From Cytobacillus solani (lineage in GTDB: Bacteria > Bacillota > Bacilli > Bacillales > Cytobacillaceae), in the NCBI RefSeq assembly GCF_001420595.1, contig NZ_LJIX01000006.1, forward strand, positions 1,677,361-1,741,360: DNA of 64,000 bases, written 5' to 3'. Shown here in pieces: positions 56,553 through 64,000 of this stretch (the first letter of the stretch is position 1; each line of letters opens with the position of its first letter). The position numbers and the translations under genes are program-made. The notes beneath the pieces were generated by a model. The model saw nothing but the letters and a program-made list of their open reading frames with translations. It did no database searches and was not told the origin of the DNA.

Positions 56553-57185
56553 ATGAAAAAAGTATTTAAGTATGCATTGATTATTTTCTTTTATTTTTCA
56601 TTTAGTTCTACTGTTAATGCTCAAACAAACTATGTTGTGATGGAGGGAGACACGCTTTGGAGAATTGCAAAACATTATCAAGTTAGTCTAGCAAAAATTA
56701 TACGAAGTAATCAGCAGCTACAAAACCCAAATTTAATTTATCCTGGGGAAGTTATCATCATTCCAACTGTTGAGTGGACTGACGGAACTAAAGTTTCATT
56801 AAGTAAGGAAGAGAATAAACTTGCTGACCTATTGAACAGTAAGAGAATTCAGTTGGGGATGAAACCTTTAATGACCGATGATTCCTTAACAAAGGCAGCA
56901 AAGCTAAAATCAGCCGATATGATAGAGAATAATTATATTTCCCACCATTCCCCTACATATGGTGACCCTTCAAGCATGTTAAGTAAGCTAAATATTTCTT
57001 ATCAAAGTGTAAAGGAAAGTATTGGAGCAGGTTATCAATCAGCTGAGCTAGTCATCTCTTCTTGGTTACATTCAAGTGCGAACCGAGAAATTATTTTAAA
57101 TAATCGGGCAACTAAAATGGGGATTGGCTATGTTAAAGGGGGAGTATATGGACACTATTGGACCGTTTTGATTGTAGAAAGTTAA
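56553..57185 (+). CDS. Secreted LysM-CAP domain protein
   Basis: Protein of 210 residues with a Sec signal peptide (cleavage near VNAQ, residue 23), one LysM peptidoglycan-binding repeat (YVVMEGDTLWRIAKHYQVSL to VIIIP, residues 27-71) and a C-terminal CAP (YkwD-type) domain. The CAP domain keeps HHSP (near 128) and the Glu before IGAGYQ, but the usual SxxHR motif reads SSANRE, so the conserved His is replaced. It should bind cell wall outside the cell. B. subtilis has ylbB at this place. ATG 56553 follows AAAGGGG. Confidence 0.85.
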   Translation: MKKVFKYALIIFFYFSFSSTVNAQTNYVVMEGDTLWRIAKHYQVSLAKIIRSNQQLQNPNLIYPGEVIIIPTVEWTDGTKVSLSKEENKLADLLNSKRIQLGMKPLMTDDSLTKAAKLKSADMIENNYISHHSPTYGDPSSMLSKLNISYQSVKESIGAGYQSAELVISSWLHSSANREIILNNRATKMGIGYVKGGVYGHYWTVLIVES

Positions 57186-57373
57186 AGAGCAATTAAATTG
57201 TGTTTTAATAAATACTGAATTAGAACATCTATTAGGGTGTTCTTATTCATGTTCTTTTAAAACAATATCAGAATGTTCAGTTCGCTCATCTGAAAATGAA
57301 TAGGAATAATGATATACTTACTAGTGGAAAAGAATATATAATAATAACAAATGATAGAAAGGAGGAAACCCTT

Positions 57374-58444
57374 CTGCGTAATCTTGTTCGGATACTCGTG
57401 CTAATATCTGGATTATTAGCAGTTGTATTTTTATTTAATACGAATATCAGCCAAAAAGAAGAGATATTGGTAAACGAAGAAGATCAACAGCCTAAAGTTG
57501 ACCAAACTTTGGATGAGGTTATTTCTTTACAAGGTCCTTCAAATTTAGAAATTCCTCAAGAAAGCTTAATAAATATGCTTGGTAAAACAAGCGAAGAATT
57601 GGTTCATATTCTAGGTGAGCCTGAAAGAAAGGATCCAACATTTTATGGCTATGACTGGTGGATATATAAAATGGACTTGCATACATATATCCAGGTTGGT
57701 GTTGAAAAAGACAAGGTTGTTACGGTTTATGCAACAGGTTCAAATGTACAAATCCCTCCTTTCAAGATTGGGCAGTCTATTGCAGATATTTACCACTTAA
57801 CAACAATTGAAGCGAATATTGGCTTGGATTATAAAGACAGTTCTTATATGTTTGAATTATCAGAGGATGATATGAACACCCGTCCACTAATAATGGTAGG
57901 GGATGCCTTTATACAGTTGTATATTGATAAATTTACCGGAACTTTGTCAAGTATCCGATTGTTAAATGCAGAGACTTTAATTGAGCAAAGACCTTATGAA
58001 ATGGTCTATCGAGGTAAGCTTCTTGAAGTAAGTCCACTAACAAAAGTGATTGAAGAGGAAGTCGAAAAAGGAAATGAAAGGCAGATTTTTGACATTACTA
58101 ATATTTTTCGTATACGGCATGAACTAGAGCTTTTAGAATGGGATGAGCAAACGGCTGAGGTTGCTTTTGCACATAGCAAAGATATGTTTGAAACAAATGA
58201 TTTTTCTCATACATCTAAGAAATATGGAGAATTATCCGATCGGCTGGATGCTGCAAATATTTTTTACCAGACAGCGGGAGAAAATATTGCAGCTAATTAT
58301 ATGGATGCACCAGCAGTTGCTGAAGGCTGGCTAAATAGTAAGGCTCATCGAGAAAGCTTGCTAAATGAACAGTTTACACACTTAGGTGTTGGAGTTTATA
58401 AGAAACATTATACTCAGAATTTCATTGAAAAATGGTCTGAATAG
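57374..58444 (+). CDS. ylbC: YlbC-type CAP protein with membrane anchor, probable CTG start
   Basis: Protein of 356 residues from the proposed start. There is one N-terminal helix (LVRILVLISGLLAVVFLF), a CAP-associated domain (about 60-210; LGEPERKDPTFYGYDWWIYK) and a C-terminal CAP domain with FSHTS, AGENIAANY and SKAHRESLLN intact. The frame extends upstream to ATG 57296, which has no ribosome site. An ideal AAGGAGG ends 7 bases before CTG 57374, the only start-like codon there. It is placed outside the membrane; function unknown. Confidence 0.82.
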   Translation: MRNLVRILVLISGLLAVVFLFNTNISQKEEILVNEEDQQPKVDQTLDEVISLQGPSNLEIPQESLINMLGKTSEELVHILGEPERKDPTFYGYDWWIYKMDLHTYIQVGVEKDKVVTVYATGSNVQIPPFKIGQSIADIYHLTTIEANIGLDYKDSSYMFELSEDDMNTRPLIMVGDAFIQLYIDKFTGTLSSIRLLNAETLIEQRPYEMVYRGKLLEVSPLTKVIEEEVEKGNERQIFDITNIFRIRHELELLEWDEQTAEVAFAHSKDMFETNDFSHTSKKYGELSDRLDAANIFYQTAGENIAANYMDAPAVAEGWLNSKAHRESLLNEQFTHLGVGVYKKHYTQNFIEKWSE

Positions 58445-58466
58445 CAATTATTTATTTTACTTCTTT

Positions 58467-58497
58467 TAAAAGAGCTTGGTATCAAGCTCTTTTTTCA
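58467..58497 (+). terminator. Terminator after ylbC
   Basis: Stem AAAGAGCTTG / CAAGCTCTTT with a GTAT loop and T run; it overlaps the end of the convergent gene. Confidence 0.87.
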
Positions 58498-58838
58498 ACC
58501 CTGCTCACTTGGAAATAATCTTGCTTCCAATTGCCATATACATGTACGTAGTCACCTTTTTCAACCTTAGGCATTGTTACTCCCTTTTCAATGGGAATGA
58601 CTTTTCTTACTATCCATTTTCTTTGTTCCATTTGAATTGACAGCTCTAAAATGTATACAAACCGATAATATGAAAAACGTTGCTTAGAGCCGGTTACTTC
58701 CTTAATTTCACCATATATAATGGCTTCTTCTGCGACACTTTTTAAATCTTCCCATTTTTCCATACTATCGCGCATGTCTCTTTTTGCAATCCAGTAAAAA
58801 TAAAGGCAAATAATAGGGATAACAATGGCTGTTACCAC
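58482..58838 (-). CDS. Membrane-anchored protein of unknown function
   Basis: Protein of 118 residues with one N-terminal helix (VTAIVIPIICLYFYWIA) and a soluble part with several beta-strand-like segments (FSYYRFVYILELSIQME, GDYVHVYGNWKQDYFQV), probably an OB- or SH3-like barrel outside the helix. No family is recognised. The start is GTG 58838 with GGGTGGTGG upstream. It is 30 bases downstream of the thioesterase gene and may be cotranscribed with it. Confidence 0.65.
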   Translation of the reverse strand: MVTAIVIPIICLYFYWIAKRDMRDSMEKWEDLKSVAEEAIIYGEIKEVTGSKQRFSYYRFVYILELSIQMEQRKWIVRKVIPIEKGVTMPKVEKGDYVHVYGNWKQDYFQVSRVEKRA

Positions 58839-58868
58839 TTTTTTACCACCACCCGAAAGAAGATGTCA

Positions 58869-59354
58869 TTATTTTTTCTTGATAATAAAAAAGCTTCCAG
58901 TTGCTTGTGCAATTTTTTTTCCGTCAGATCGGTGGACTTCTGCCGATAGTACCATATTCTTTGTTCCTTTATGGTCAATATACGCCTTGCATTGCAAATA
59001 ATCTCCCTTTCCAACAGCTAAATAATGAATATTTAATTGGGTTGTTACTGCACCATACCCTTCTGGGAGAATCGAATTAGCCAATGTGCCCATTGCTGAA
59101 TCAATAATTGTAGCAGTAATGCCGCCATGGACAATCCCTAAAGTATTATTTAATAGGGGGGAGAGTGGAACGGTTAAATGGCATTCTTTATCATCCATTG
59201 TTCGCTCCATATGAAGCAAACCACCAATATATGAGCTGTTGATTTTTTTTTGTTTTTTATTGTAGCCTCGCAGTATGTTATTTAGGACTTCCAGTTCTTC
59301 TATAGTAGCTTCTTCCATACTTTGTTCAAATAGTTCCCTAAGTTGTTCCTTCAT
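58869..59354 (-). CDS. PaaI-type hotdog thioesterase
   Basis: Hotdog-fold thioesterase of 161 residues with an extra helical N-terminus (about 35 residues). The active-site helix is LGIVHGGITATIIDSAMGTLA near residue 73, followed by the strand TTQLNIHYLAVG. It cleaves an acyl-CoA; the acyl group is unknown. ATG 59354 follows AAAGGTGAA, and an in-frame extension upstream lacks a ribosome site. There is no B. subtilis counterpart at this locus that I recall. Confidence 0.85.
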   Translation of the reverse strand: MKEQLRELFEQSMEEATIEELEVLNNILRGYNKKQKKINSSYIGGLLHMERTMDDKECHLTVPLSPLLNNTLGIVHGGITATIIDSAMGTLANSILPEGYGAVTTQLNIHYLAVGKGDYLQCKAYIDHKGTKNMVLSAEVHRSDGKKIAQATGSFFIIKKK

Positions 59355-59493
59355 TTTGTATTCACCTTTCAGCAATATTCTGCATTTTTAATATTATCAC
59401 TATTAGATTCATTTCACCATTTATCTTTTCACCATTTGTGTTGATATTCATAAAGTATAGTAGGTTATTGTAACAGTTAGAGGTGAATAGGGA

Positions 59494-59898
59494 ATGGCGA
59501 AAAAAAAACTCCATCCTTCTGTTGAACAATTCAAAACGTTTGTAAAAGCAAATCCGAAAATTATGGAAGAAGTCAAAACAGGAAAAAAAACCTTGCAGGA
59601 GTTTTACGAAGATTGGTATTTATTGGGGGAAGAAGACTCTAGATGGGATTCATTGCGGACAGGGGCAGAGAGTGAACCTGCGCAAGAGGAAAAGGAGAAA
59701 AAAACAGATTGGATCGGAACGATAATGGGGACAATCCAAAAGGTGGATCCCAATGAAATGCAAGGATATGTTAACAATCTAAGTAAAGCATTAGCGGCAG
59801 TACAAGGCGTGATATCCCAATTCCAAGGTGGAGGCACTGTAAATACGAAAGTGGCCGAAACAAAACTGAGCAATCCATTTGTTTTCAAAAAGGATTAA
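59494..59898 (+). CDS. ylbD: YlbD spore coat protein
   Basis: Protein of 134 residues with the YlbD pattern (HPSVEQFKTFVKANPKIMEEVKTG, LQEFYEDWYLLGEED), then a Gln/Gly-rich C-terminal half. B. subtilis YlbD is a spore coat component. TAGAGGTGAA precedes ATG 59494. The next gene, ylbE, starts 13 bases after it, so both are likely cotranscribed. Confidence 0.88.
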   Translation: MAKKKLHPSVEQFKTFVKANPKIMEEVKTGKKTLQEFYEDWYLLGEEDSRWDSLRTGAESEPAQEEKEKKTDWIGTIMGTIQKVDPNEMQGYVNNLSKALAAVQGVISQFQGGGTVNTKVAETKLSNPFVFKKD

Positions 59899-59911
59899 AA
59901 GGGGAATAAAG

Positions 59912-60151
59912 ATGAGGCAAGATATTGCAAATTATGTGGGAAAAAATAAACAGCTGAAGAATTTTATTAGAGAACAGCCTATTTGGTATCGAAAACTTTC
60001 ACGGAACCCTCAGGAAATTCAGTCGTTAGAGGTAGCAGCCTTGAATTATTATAAAAATACAATCCCACATAAAGTCGAAAAATTTTCAAACGGCGTACAA
60101 ATGGCATCAATGATGATGGGGATGTTTCAAGCGATGAATTCACAATCATAA
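59912..60151 (+). CDS. ylbE: YlbE-like protein
   Basis: Protein of 79 residues (NKQLKNFIREQPIWYRKLSRNP, ending in a Met-rich tail SMMMGMFQAMNS). It matches the YlbE-like family of unknown function. ATG 59912 follows AAAGGGGAA; an in-frame extension starting within ylbD is less likely. A terminator follows. Confidence 0.87.
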   Translation: MRQDIANYVGKNKQLKNFIREQPIWYRKLSRNPQEIQSLEVAALNYYKNTIPHKVEKFSNGVQMASMMMGMFQAMNSQS

Positions 60152-60184
60152 AAGAAGTTCTCTTAGGGAGAGAGCTTCTTTATT
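60151..60184 (+). terminator. Terminator of ylbDE
   Basis: Stem AGAAGTTCTC / GAGAGCTTCT with wobble and mismatch, followed by T-rich sequence. Confidence 0.6.
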
Positions 60185-60307
60185 TTGTTTGGCAGCTCTT
60201 ACGTGAAAGAGTAAAAAGTATATCCAAGGTACACAATAAATACATAAAGAAATTGAAATTCGTTTACATCAAAGAGTTATATTGACGAAATGAAGGAGTG
60301 AAAGCCA

Positions 60308-60736
60308 ATGAAAATGTTTATATATGTAATAACTATTTGTTTGGTTATGGCAATTTCAGGATGTAAAAGAGATATACCTGAACCAGAAACAAAAACAAAT
60401 GGAAAACCAACCAGCCTTCATAGTGTTTCTCATGATATACCCGTATTTAAAACGACATTGAACAGCAAGGAACCATTTTTTGTTAAATATAAGATTGAGG
60501 GGAGTAATGTACTGATTGAATGTATTATTCAAGGAATTACCTTTAGAGAAACGGCAGGAAATAATAAAGGTAAAATTATTTTATATGTTGACGGGAAAAA
60601 GAAGGAAGAGATTTTATCCGCTGCATTTATTGTAAAAGGCTTAACTTCTGGAACACACCGACTTACATTAGAGGTAGCGACAGAAAAAGCATCAACCGTA
60701 ATAATGAAAAAAGAATTTGATGTTACAATTCGATAA
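60308..60736 (+). CDS. Lipoprotein of unknown function
   Basis: Lipoprotein of 142 residues with lipobox AISGC (Cys near residue 19). The mature part looks like a small beta-sandwich (FFVKYKIEGSNVLIECII, GKIILYVDGKKKEE, GTHRLTLEV), possibly an Ig-like fold. No catalytic residues are obvious. ATG 60308 follows AAGGAGTG. It is inserted between ylbE and ylbF and does not correspond to a B. subtilis gene there. Confidence 0.75.
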   Translation: MKMFIYVITICLVMAISGCKRDIPEPETKTNGKPTSLHSVSHDIPVFKTTLNSKEPFFVKYKIEGSNVLIECIIQGITFRETAGNNKGKIILYVDGKKKEEILSAAFIVKGLTSGTHRLTLEVATEKASTVIMKKEFDVTIR

Positions 60737-60790
60737 CTTTTACGTTTCCTCTGTTTCATGATAAAATATGAAACGGAGGTGAGCTTTATT

Positions 60791-61234
60791 TTGCTTGCTA
60801 CAATTGAGGGAATAGAGATTTTAGATCATGCTGAACAAATAGCTGCGATGATTATTGATTCAGAGGAAGCGGAGTATTACCGCCAATGTTTATATAGATT
60901 AAAACATAATAAAGATACACAGGCCAAAATAAGAAGCTTCGTAAAGATGAAAGAGCATTACGAGGACGTACAGCGCTTTGGTAAATATCATCCTGATTAC
61001 AAAACGGTAATGAAGTCCGTTAGGGAATTAAAGAGAGAAATGGATTTGGATGAAAATGTCGCTGAATTTAGAAAGGCAGAGAACGACCTTCAAGCGATAT
61101 TAGATGAAGTGAGTGTATTAATTGGTCATTCAGTGTCTAATCAAATAAAAGTTCCGACAGGGAATCCGTTCTTTGATAACTCTTCTAGCTGTGGAGGCGG
61201 ATGTGGTTCCGGAGGAAGTTGTGGTTGTTCATAA
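60791..61234 (+). CDS. ylbF: YlbF (RicF), Y-complex subunit
   Basis: Helical protein of 147 residues that matches B. subtilis YlbF/RicF. With YmcA and YaaT it forms the Y-complex, which carries Fe-S clusters and directs RNase Y processing; competence, biofilm formation and sporulation depend on it. The C-terminal tail has the cluster-binding Cys pattern SSCGGGCGSGGSCGCS. KYHPDYKTVM and the KVPTGNPFF segment are conserved. The start is TTG 60791 after GGAGGTGAGC; earlier in-frame codons precede that site. Confidence 0.93.
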   Translation: MLATIEGIEILDHAEQIAAMIIDSEEAEYYRQCLYRLKHNKDTQAKIRSFVKMKEHYEDVQRFGKYHPDYKTVMKSVRELKREMDLDENVAEFRKAENDLQAILDEVSVLIGHSVSNQIKVPTGNPFFDNSSSCGGGCGSGGSCGCS

Positions 61235-61242
61235 ATGACGGA

Positions 61243-61273
61243 CGGCATGGAGTAAATCCATGCTGTTTTTGTC
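61243..61273 (+). terminator. Terminator after ylbF
   Basis: Stem GGCATGGA / TCCATGCT with a five-base loop and GTTTTT. Confidence 0.75.
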
Positions 61274-61324
61274 ATTGACTAGGTATTTATATAATCGGAT
61301 ATTGTTAATAACTTAGTGATGAGT

Positions 61325-61388
61325 TGGTCTTCAGGGACGTTCGTCTTGTGCTGGTCGGGGGGTGCTCAAGCTGGTTGTTGCCTTTTTC
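61325..61388. repeat. Repeat family A fragment
   Basis: GTCTTGTGCTGGTCGGGGGGTGCTC resembles the CTTGTCGGGGC segment of the other copies. Only part of the repeat is recognisable. It lies between ylbF and ylbG. Confidence 0.35.
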
Positions 61389-61485
61389 ATAATTTTCTGA
61401 TGAGTAATTTCTTCAGACCATTGAAATATATAGTTTTTTTATGCTAGACTGTTAAAAAAGAATTACTCTTGAAGGGGAAGAATTT

Positions 61486-61761
61486 ATGCTCGGTCAACGG
61501 CAAGGAATTATCGTCTGGCTATATACATTAAAACAGGCGAAAATGTTACGAAGGTTCGGTAACGTTCATTATGTATCGAAGCGGTTAAAATATGTAGTCT
61601 TATATTGTGATATGGATGAAACAGAAGGATTAATTGCCAAAATTAGTTCGTATTCATTCGTAAAAAAAGTCGAACCATCTTACAAGCCATATTTAAGAAT
61701 GGAATTTGAAAATTCGAAGCCGGACAAGGCAAAAGAATATGATTATAAAATGGGAATATAA
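61486..61761 (+). CDS. ylbG: YlbG family protein (DUF2129)
   Basis: Soluble protein of 91 residues ([57 protein letters not shown]). It matches YlbG, of unknown function and always close to ylbF. GAAGGGGAAGAATTT precedes ATG 61486. A strong terminator follows. Confidence 0.9.
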   Translation: MLGQRQGIIVWLYTLKQAKMLRRFGNVHYVSKRLKYVVLYCDMDETEGLIAKISSYSFVKKVEPSYKPYLRMEFENSKPDKAKEYDYKMGI

Positions 61762-61794
61762 AAAGTTGAGGGCAATGCTCTCAACTTTTTATAT
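61760..61794 (+). terminator. Terminator after ylbG
   Basis: Stem AAAAGTTGAG / CTCAACTTTT, extended by GC pairs in the loop. Confidence 0.87.
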
Positions 61795-61835
61795 TGTATT
61801 TTTTGCGACGGAATTTCTAACATTCATTCAGTGAA

Positions 61836-61950
61836 CTGTCTAGCCACGATACATAGCCCGACATACAGACGAACGAGTGTCGACTATGCGACAGGACGAG
61901 GGAAGCTTCATCAATGACGCATCCACGACAAAAAGTGAAGCTTTTTTAAT
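61836..61950. repeat. Repeat family A copy with palindromic module variant
   Basis: CTGTCTAGCCACG, then GACATACAG...GTGTCGAC (61860-61884), GGACGAGGGAAGCTTC and AAGTGAAGCTTTTTT. The module has the same length and outer arms as in the copy at 37180-37278 but a different centre. Confidence 0.55.
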
Positions 61951-61971
61951 AGGTCGTCTTCTTTACTCCTC

Positions 61972-62050
61972 GAGATCTCAAGCCAAGCCTCCTATAAAGG
62001 TAAAGAATTTTTGCTTGTGCTTGTCAGTGGTGAGTAAGTAGGAACCTGCT
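61972..62050. repeat. Repeat family A copy, 3' half
   Basis: CTCGAGATCTCAAGCCAAGCC, AAAGGTAAAGAATTTT and GCTTGTGCTTGTC correspond to the middle of the copies at 19948-20130 and 28868-28990. It fills the space before the end of the 62.4 kb minus-strand gene. Confidence 0.5.
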
Positions 62051-62055
62051 CTTTC

Positions 62056-62445
62056 TCATTGAAGTGGCGGAATATAGTGATTTAATCGGAGGATTCCGAT
62101 GACATACTGGTAAAATAGTTCTTTTTCAGCAAAACTTGTAGAGGGTTTGATGTCGAGTTGGATCACTGTCTTTTGCAATTCTTCTGCAGCCTCCGCAAAG
62201 AGATCAAAACGCTTGTTTGGTGTAACATTTGGATTAGGGATTCCCTCTCTGCAAATATATAATGGCTGAAAGTTGCCGGGATTTGTTGGATTTAAGACAA
62301 CGACAAGGGAAGTCACCTTTTTATTGTTAATAGAAGTATGAAAAGCCATCATATGGCTGAGCCGAGATAGATTGGATTTTGCGATCTCAATTAATTCATA
62401 TATATCAGAATAGCCCTCACCAATTTCAATAAACCGTTGTATCAA
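62056..62445 (-). CDS. Conserved small protein, unknown function
   Basis: Soluble protein of 129 residues (MIQRFIEIGEGYSDIYELIE, MMAFHTSINNKKVTSLVVVLNPTNPG, LNHYIPPLQ). The look is that of a conserved Bacillus protein sometimes labelled methylthioribose kinase, a name the size and sequence do not support. ATG 62445 has GAGGAAAA upstream. No motif allows a function call. Confidence 0.72.
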   Translation of the reverse strand: MIQRFIEIGEGYSDIYELIEIAKSNLSRLSHMMAFHTSINNKKVTSLVVVLNPTNPGNFQPLYICREGIPNPNVTPNKRFDLFAEAAEELQKTVIQLDIKPSTSFAEKELFYQYVIGILRLNHYIPPLQ

Positions 62446-62667
62446 ATTAATTTTCCTCCTCTGAATCGAAAAAAGTAGTTTTCCTCCTACTTTATCACTT
62501 TCTACTTGAAATTTGAAGTATTATTAGTTGAGTGGCAATAGAATAAATTGTGATCTTCCTACGACAAAATGAAATGAATTTTGCTAATTTGTTTCAAATT
62601 TTGTGTGACTGATGTCGAAGGATTTGATATTGTAAATGTAAAGGAAATATAGGTAAGGGGAATACCA

Positions 62668-64000
62668 ATGTGGAGAACAGCTAGTTTATTATTTGTAGCT
62701 CTGACAACAGCCATTGGAGGTATGTTGTCCATGCAATGGAAAGCATACTCAAAGCAAGAAAGCCAAATAGATCATAATGAAACAGTAACACAAGAGCTTA
62801 CTGTACAATCTAGTGAAAAAGACCTGCGTATTTCACAGCGTATTACTGGTCTTACAAAAGAAAAAGAATATAAAGTTATCATTCCAAATGAACTTTTTCA
62901 TTGGACATGTATAAAAGACAACGGAGATGTATGTGAATCTAAGGATGAAAATCCACAGACATTTTTACCAGATCAGAATACACTCATATTTCAATACACG
63001 ATTCCGATTCAAAAAGAAGATGCTTCCTTTTTTCTAAGCGAATGGACAGCAAGAATTTCGCAAGTTACGGTAAGAACGACAGATTTAGAGATCATTGATA
63101 CATACAGAAAAAAAGGTACTTGGATTGCAGGAGCACCTTTAAAGGGATTAAAGGAAATGGATTTAATTGATTATTATTTATTTAAAGGTGTTGGAGATGC
63201 ACCATCCTTGTATTGGGAGCCAACGTCCCTTCATAAAATTCAGAGAAATAATATTACTTATTATAGTGAACAATCGGTTAAGAAGAATCGTTTTCAATTT
63301 GATGAAATGGCAAACTTAAAAGGGTTTCCTAATTTATCTGTCGTTTTAACTGATCAGTCTGTTGAGAAAAGCGGCAATGGATTAATAATTACTTCTCCAG
63401 CCATTAAAGATGAAGATTTAAAGTGGAAGCTCGTTTACGATTACTATGAAACAAAATTTAAAGGTAATTCTGAGGAAGATAAATGGTTATTGGATGTCTT
63501 TACTTCTTATACAGTGAAACGAGAGTCTGGATTTGAGAAAAGCAGGGCCATTCTTGAAGAGTTAAATAAAATGTTGTCTGATGAAGAGTTGACTTATTTA
63601 TTCAATCGTGTGAACAATGAAACAGCTGAGATAACTGCTGAAAAGCTAGATGATTTCATCTATGATTTAAAGGGGCGGAATACCCGATTTTTTACCAAAA
63701 ATAAAAATGAATCAGTTGAATTTGTTCCATTTTATTATTATGACCCACGAAGTTTGATAATAAATGAAAAGGAACAGGAGGATGATATTGAAGCGATTTA
63801 TAAAGAAAATAAAATTCTTTATCCATTTATAGATACGATAAAAGGATTGGGATTTGAGGTTACAATGCTTCCAGATCATGAGGCAATACTAGTAATTAAG
63901 GATAAAAACAGTTATCGTTTTTACTTGAATCGTAATATTTTTATTTATAATGAAGAAGATTATGGATTATTGGAAAATCCACTAACAAATTTAAATGGAA
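62668..64000 (+). CDS. Exported protein of unknown function, 3' truncated by the window edge
   Basis: The frame from ATG 62668 stays open to the window end (444 complete codons). A signal-anchor helix (TASLLFVALTTAIGGMLSM, residues 4-22) is followed by a large soluble part with strand-rich segments, then helical ones. Near the visible end (LYPFIDTIKGLGFEVTMLPD, IKDKNSYRFYL) it resembles the small repeat domain of Bacillus stalk proteins. TAAGGGGAA precedes the start. Function is unknown. Confidence 0.7.
   Translation, partial: MWRTASLLFVALTTAIGGMLSMQWKAYSKQESQIDHNETVTQELTVQSSEKDLRISQRITGLTKEKEYKVIIPNELFHWTCIKDNGDVCESKDENPQTFLPDQNTLIFQYTIPIQKEDASFFLSEWTARISQVTVRTTDLEIIDTYRKKGTWIAGAPLKGLKEMDLIDYYLFKGVGDAPSLYWEPTSLHKIQRNNITYYSEQSVKKNRFQFDEMANLKGFPNLSVVLTDQSVEKSGNGLIITSPAIKDEDLKWKLVYDYYETKFKGNSEEDKWLLDVFTSYTVKRESGFEKSRAILEELNKMLSDEELTYLFNRVNNETAEITAEKLDDFIYDLKGRNTRFFTKNKNESVEFVPFYYYDPRSLIINEKEQEDDIEAIYKENKILYPFIDTIKGLGFEVTMLPDHEAILVIKDKNSYRFYLNRNIFIYNEEDYGLLENPLTNLNG

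Noticed and set aside
61836-62050. Repeats near ylbG considered as a CRISPR array
   Set aside because: Copies are degenerate, irregularly spaced and not separated by unique spacers; no cas gene is near.

Overview
This 64 kb window is ordinary chromosomal backbone of a low-GC, endospore-forming Bacillaceae. The gene content and order follow the Bacillus subtilis stretch yku-ykn-ykr-pdh-spe-ykt-yla-cta-ylb, with many genes of B. subtilis missing (for example ykuN-P, the dapH/dapL block, rok and the molybdopterin genes) and a few added (aspartase, a nitronate monooxygenase, a LysM-CAP protein, a PaaI thioesterase). Protein divergence from B. subtilis is clear, so this is another genus or species of the family. 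The ortholog statements rest on remembered B. subtilis sequences and gene order; no search was run. I saw no rRNA, tRNA, prophage, transposase gene or CRISPR array.

Layout. 1-9.4 kb: a truncated GGDEF-EAL protein, a Tat-exported phosphoesterase (ykuE), fadH, aspartase, the c-di-GMP receptor-like ykuI, ykuJ, the c-di-AMP receptor darB (ykuL) and the regulator ccpC. 9.5-14.5 kb: peroxiredoxin ykuU, thiol-disulfide protein ykuV and a heterodimeric ABC exporter (yknUV). 14.5-19.7 kb: ktrC, rnjA-rpoY, a previously uncalled 23-residue basic peptide gene, ykrA, a peptide deformylase and a 46-residue Gly/Tyr-rich small membrane protein. 20-29 kb: ykyA, the pyruvate dehydrogenase operon pdhABCD, slp, small proteins, and the dual-function RNA SR1 with its peptide SR1P. 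29-38 kb: speA, nitronate monooxygenase, yktA, yktB, suhB, ylaF, typA, ylaH, ylaI. 38-48 kb: ylaJ, the PIN-PhoH protein ylaK, glutaminase, ylaN, ftsW and pyruvate carboxylase. 47-56 kb: haem A synthesis (ctaA, ctaB) and caa3 oxidase (ctaCDEF, ctaG, a DUF420 protein). 56-64 kb: ylbA, two CAP-domain proteins, a thioesterase, ylbD, ylbE, ylbF, ylbG and a truncated exported protein.

How it fits together. Central carbon flow is concentrated here (pdhABCD, pycA, aspartase, glutaminase) together with its regulators: CcpC, the CcpN-type operators in front of SR1, and the c-di-AMP protein DarB, whose B. subtilis counterpart acts on pyruvate carboxylase. The respiratory block is complete, from haem O/A synthesis to the cytochrome-c-containing oxidase and its assembly factors. 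Sporulation and RNA metabolism are represented by ylaJ, ylbD, ylbF, rnjA and the PIN-PhoH protein.

Between genes there are many clear hairpin terminators, often shared by convergent genes, and at least two families of degenerate non-coding repeats. No large undescribed system is evident. The best leads are the 23-residue basic peptide transcription unit at 17.4 kb, the small ORF and operator-like sites in the long pdhA leader, the likely CTG start of ylbC, the LysM-CAP protein with an altered CAP motif, and the modular repeats.
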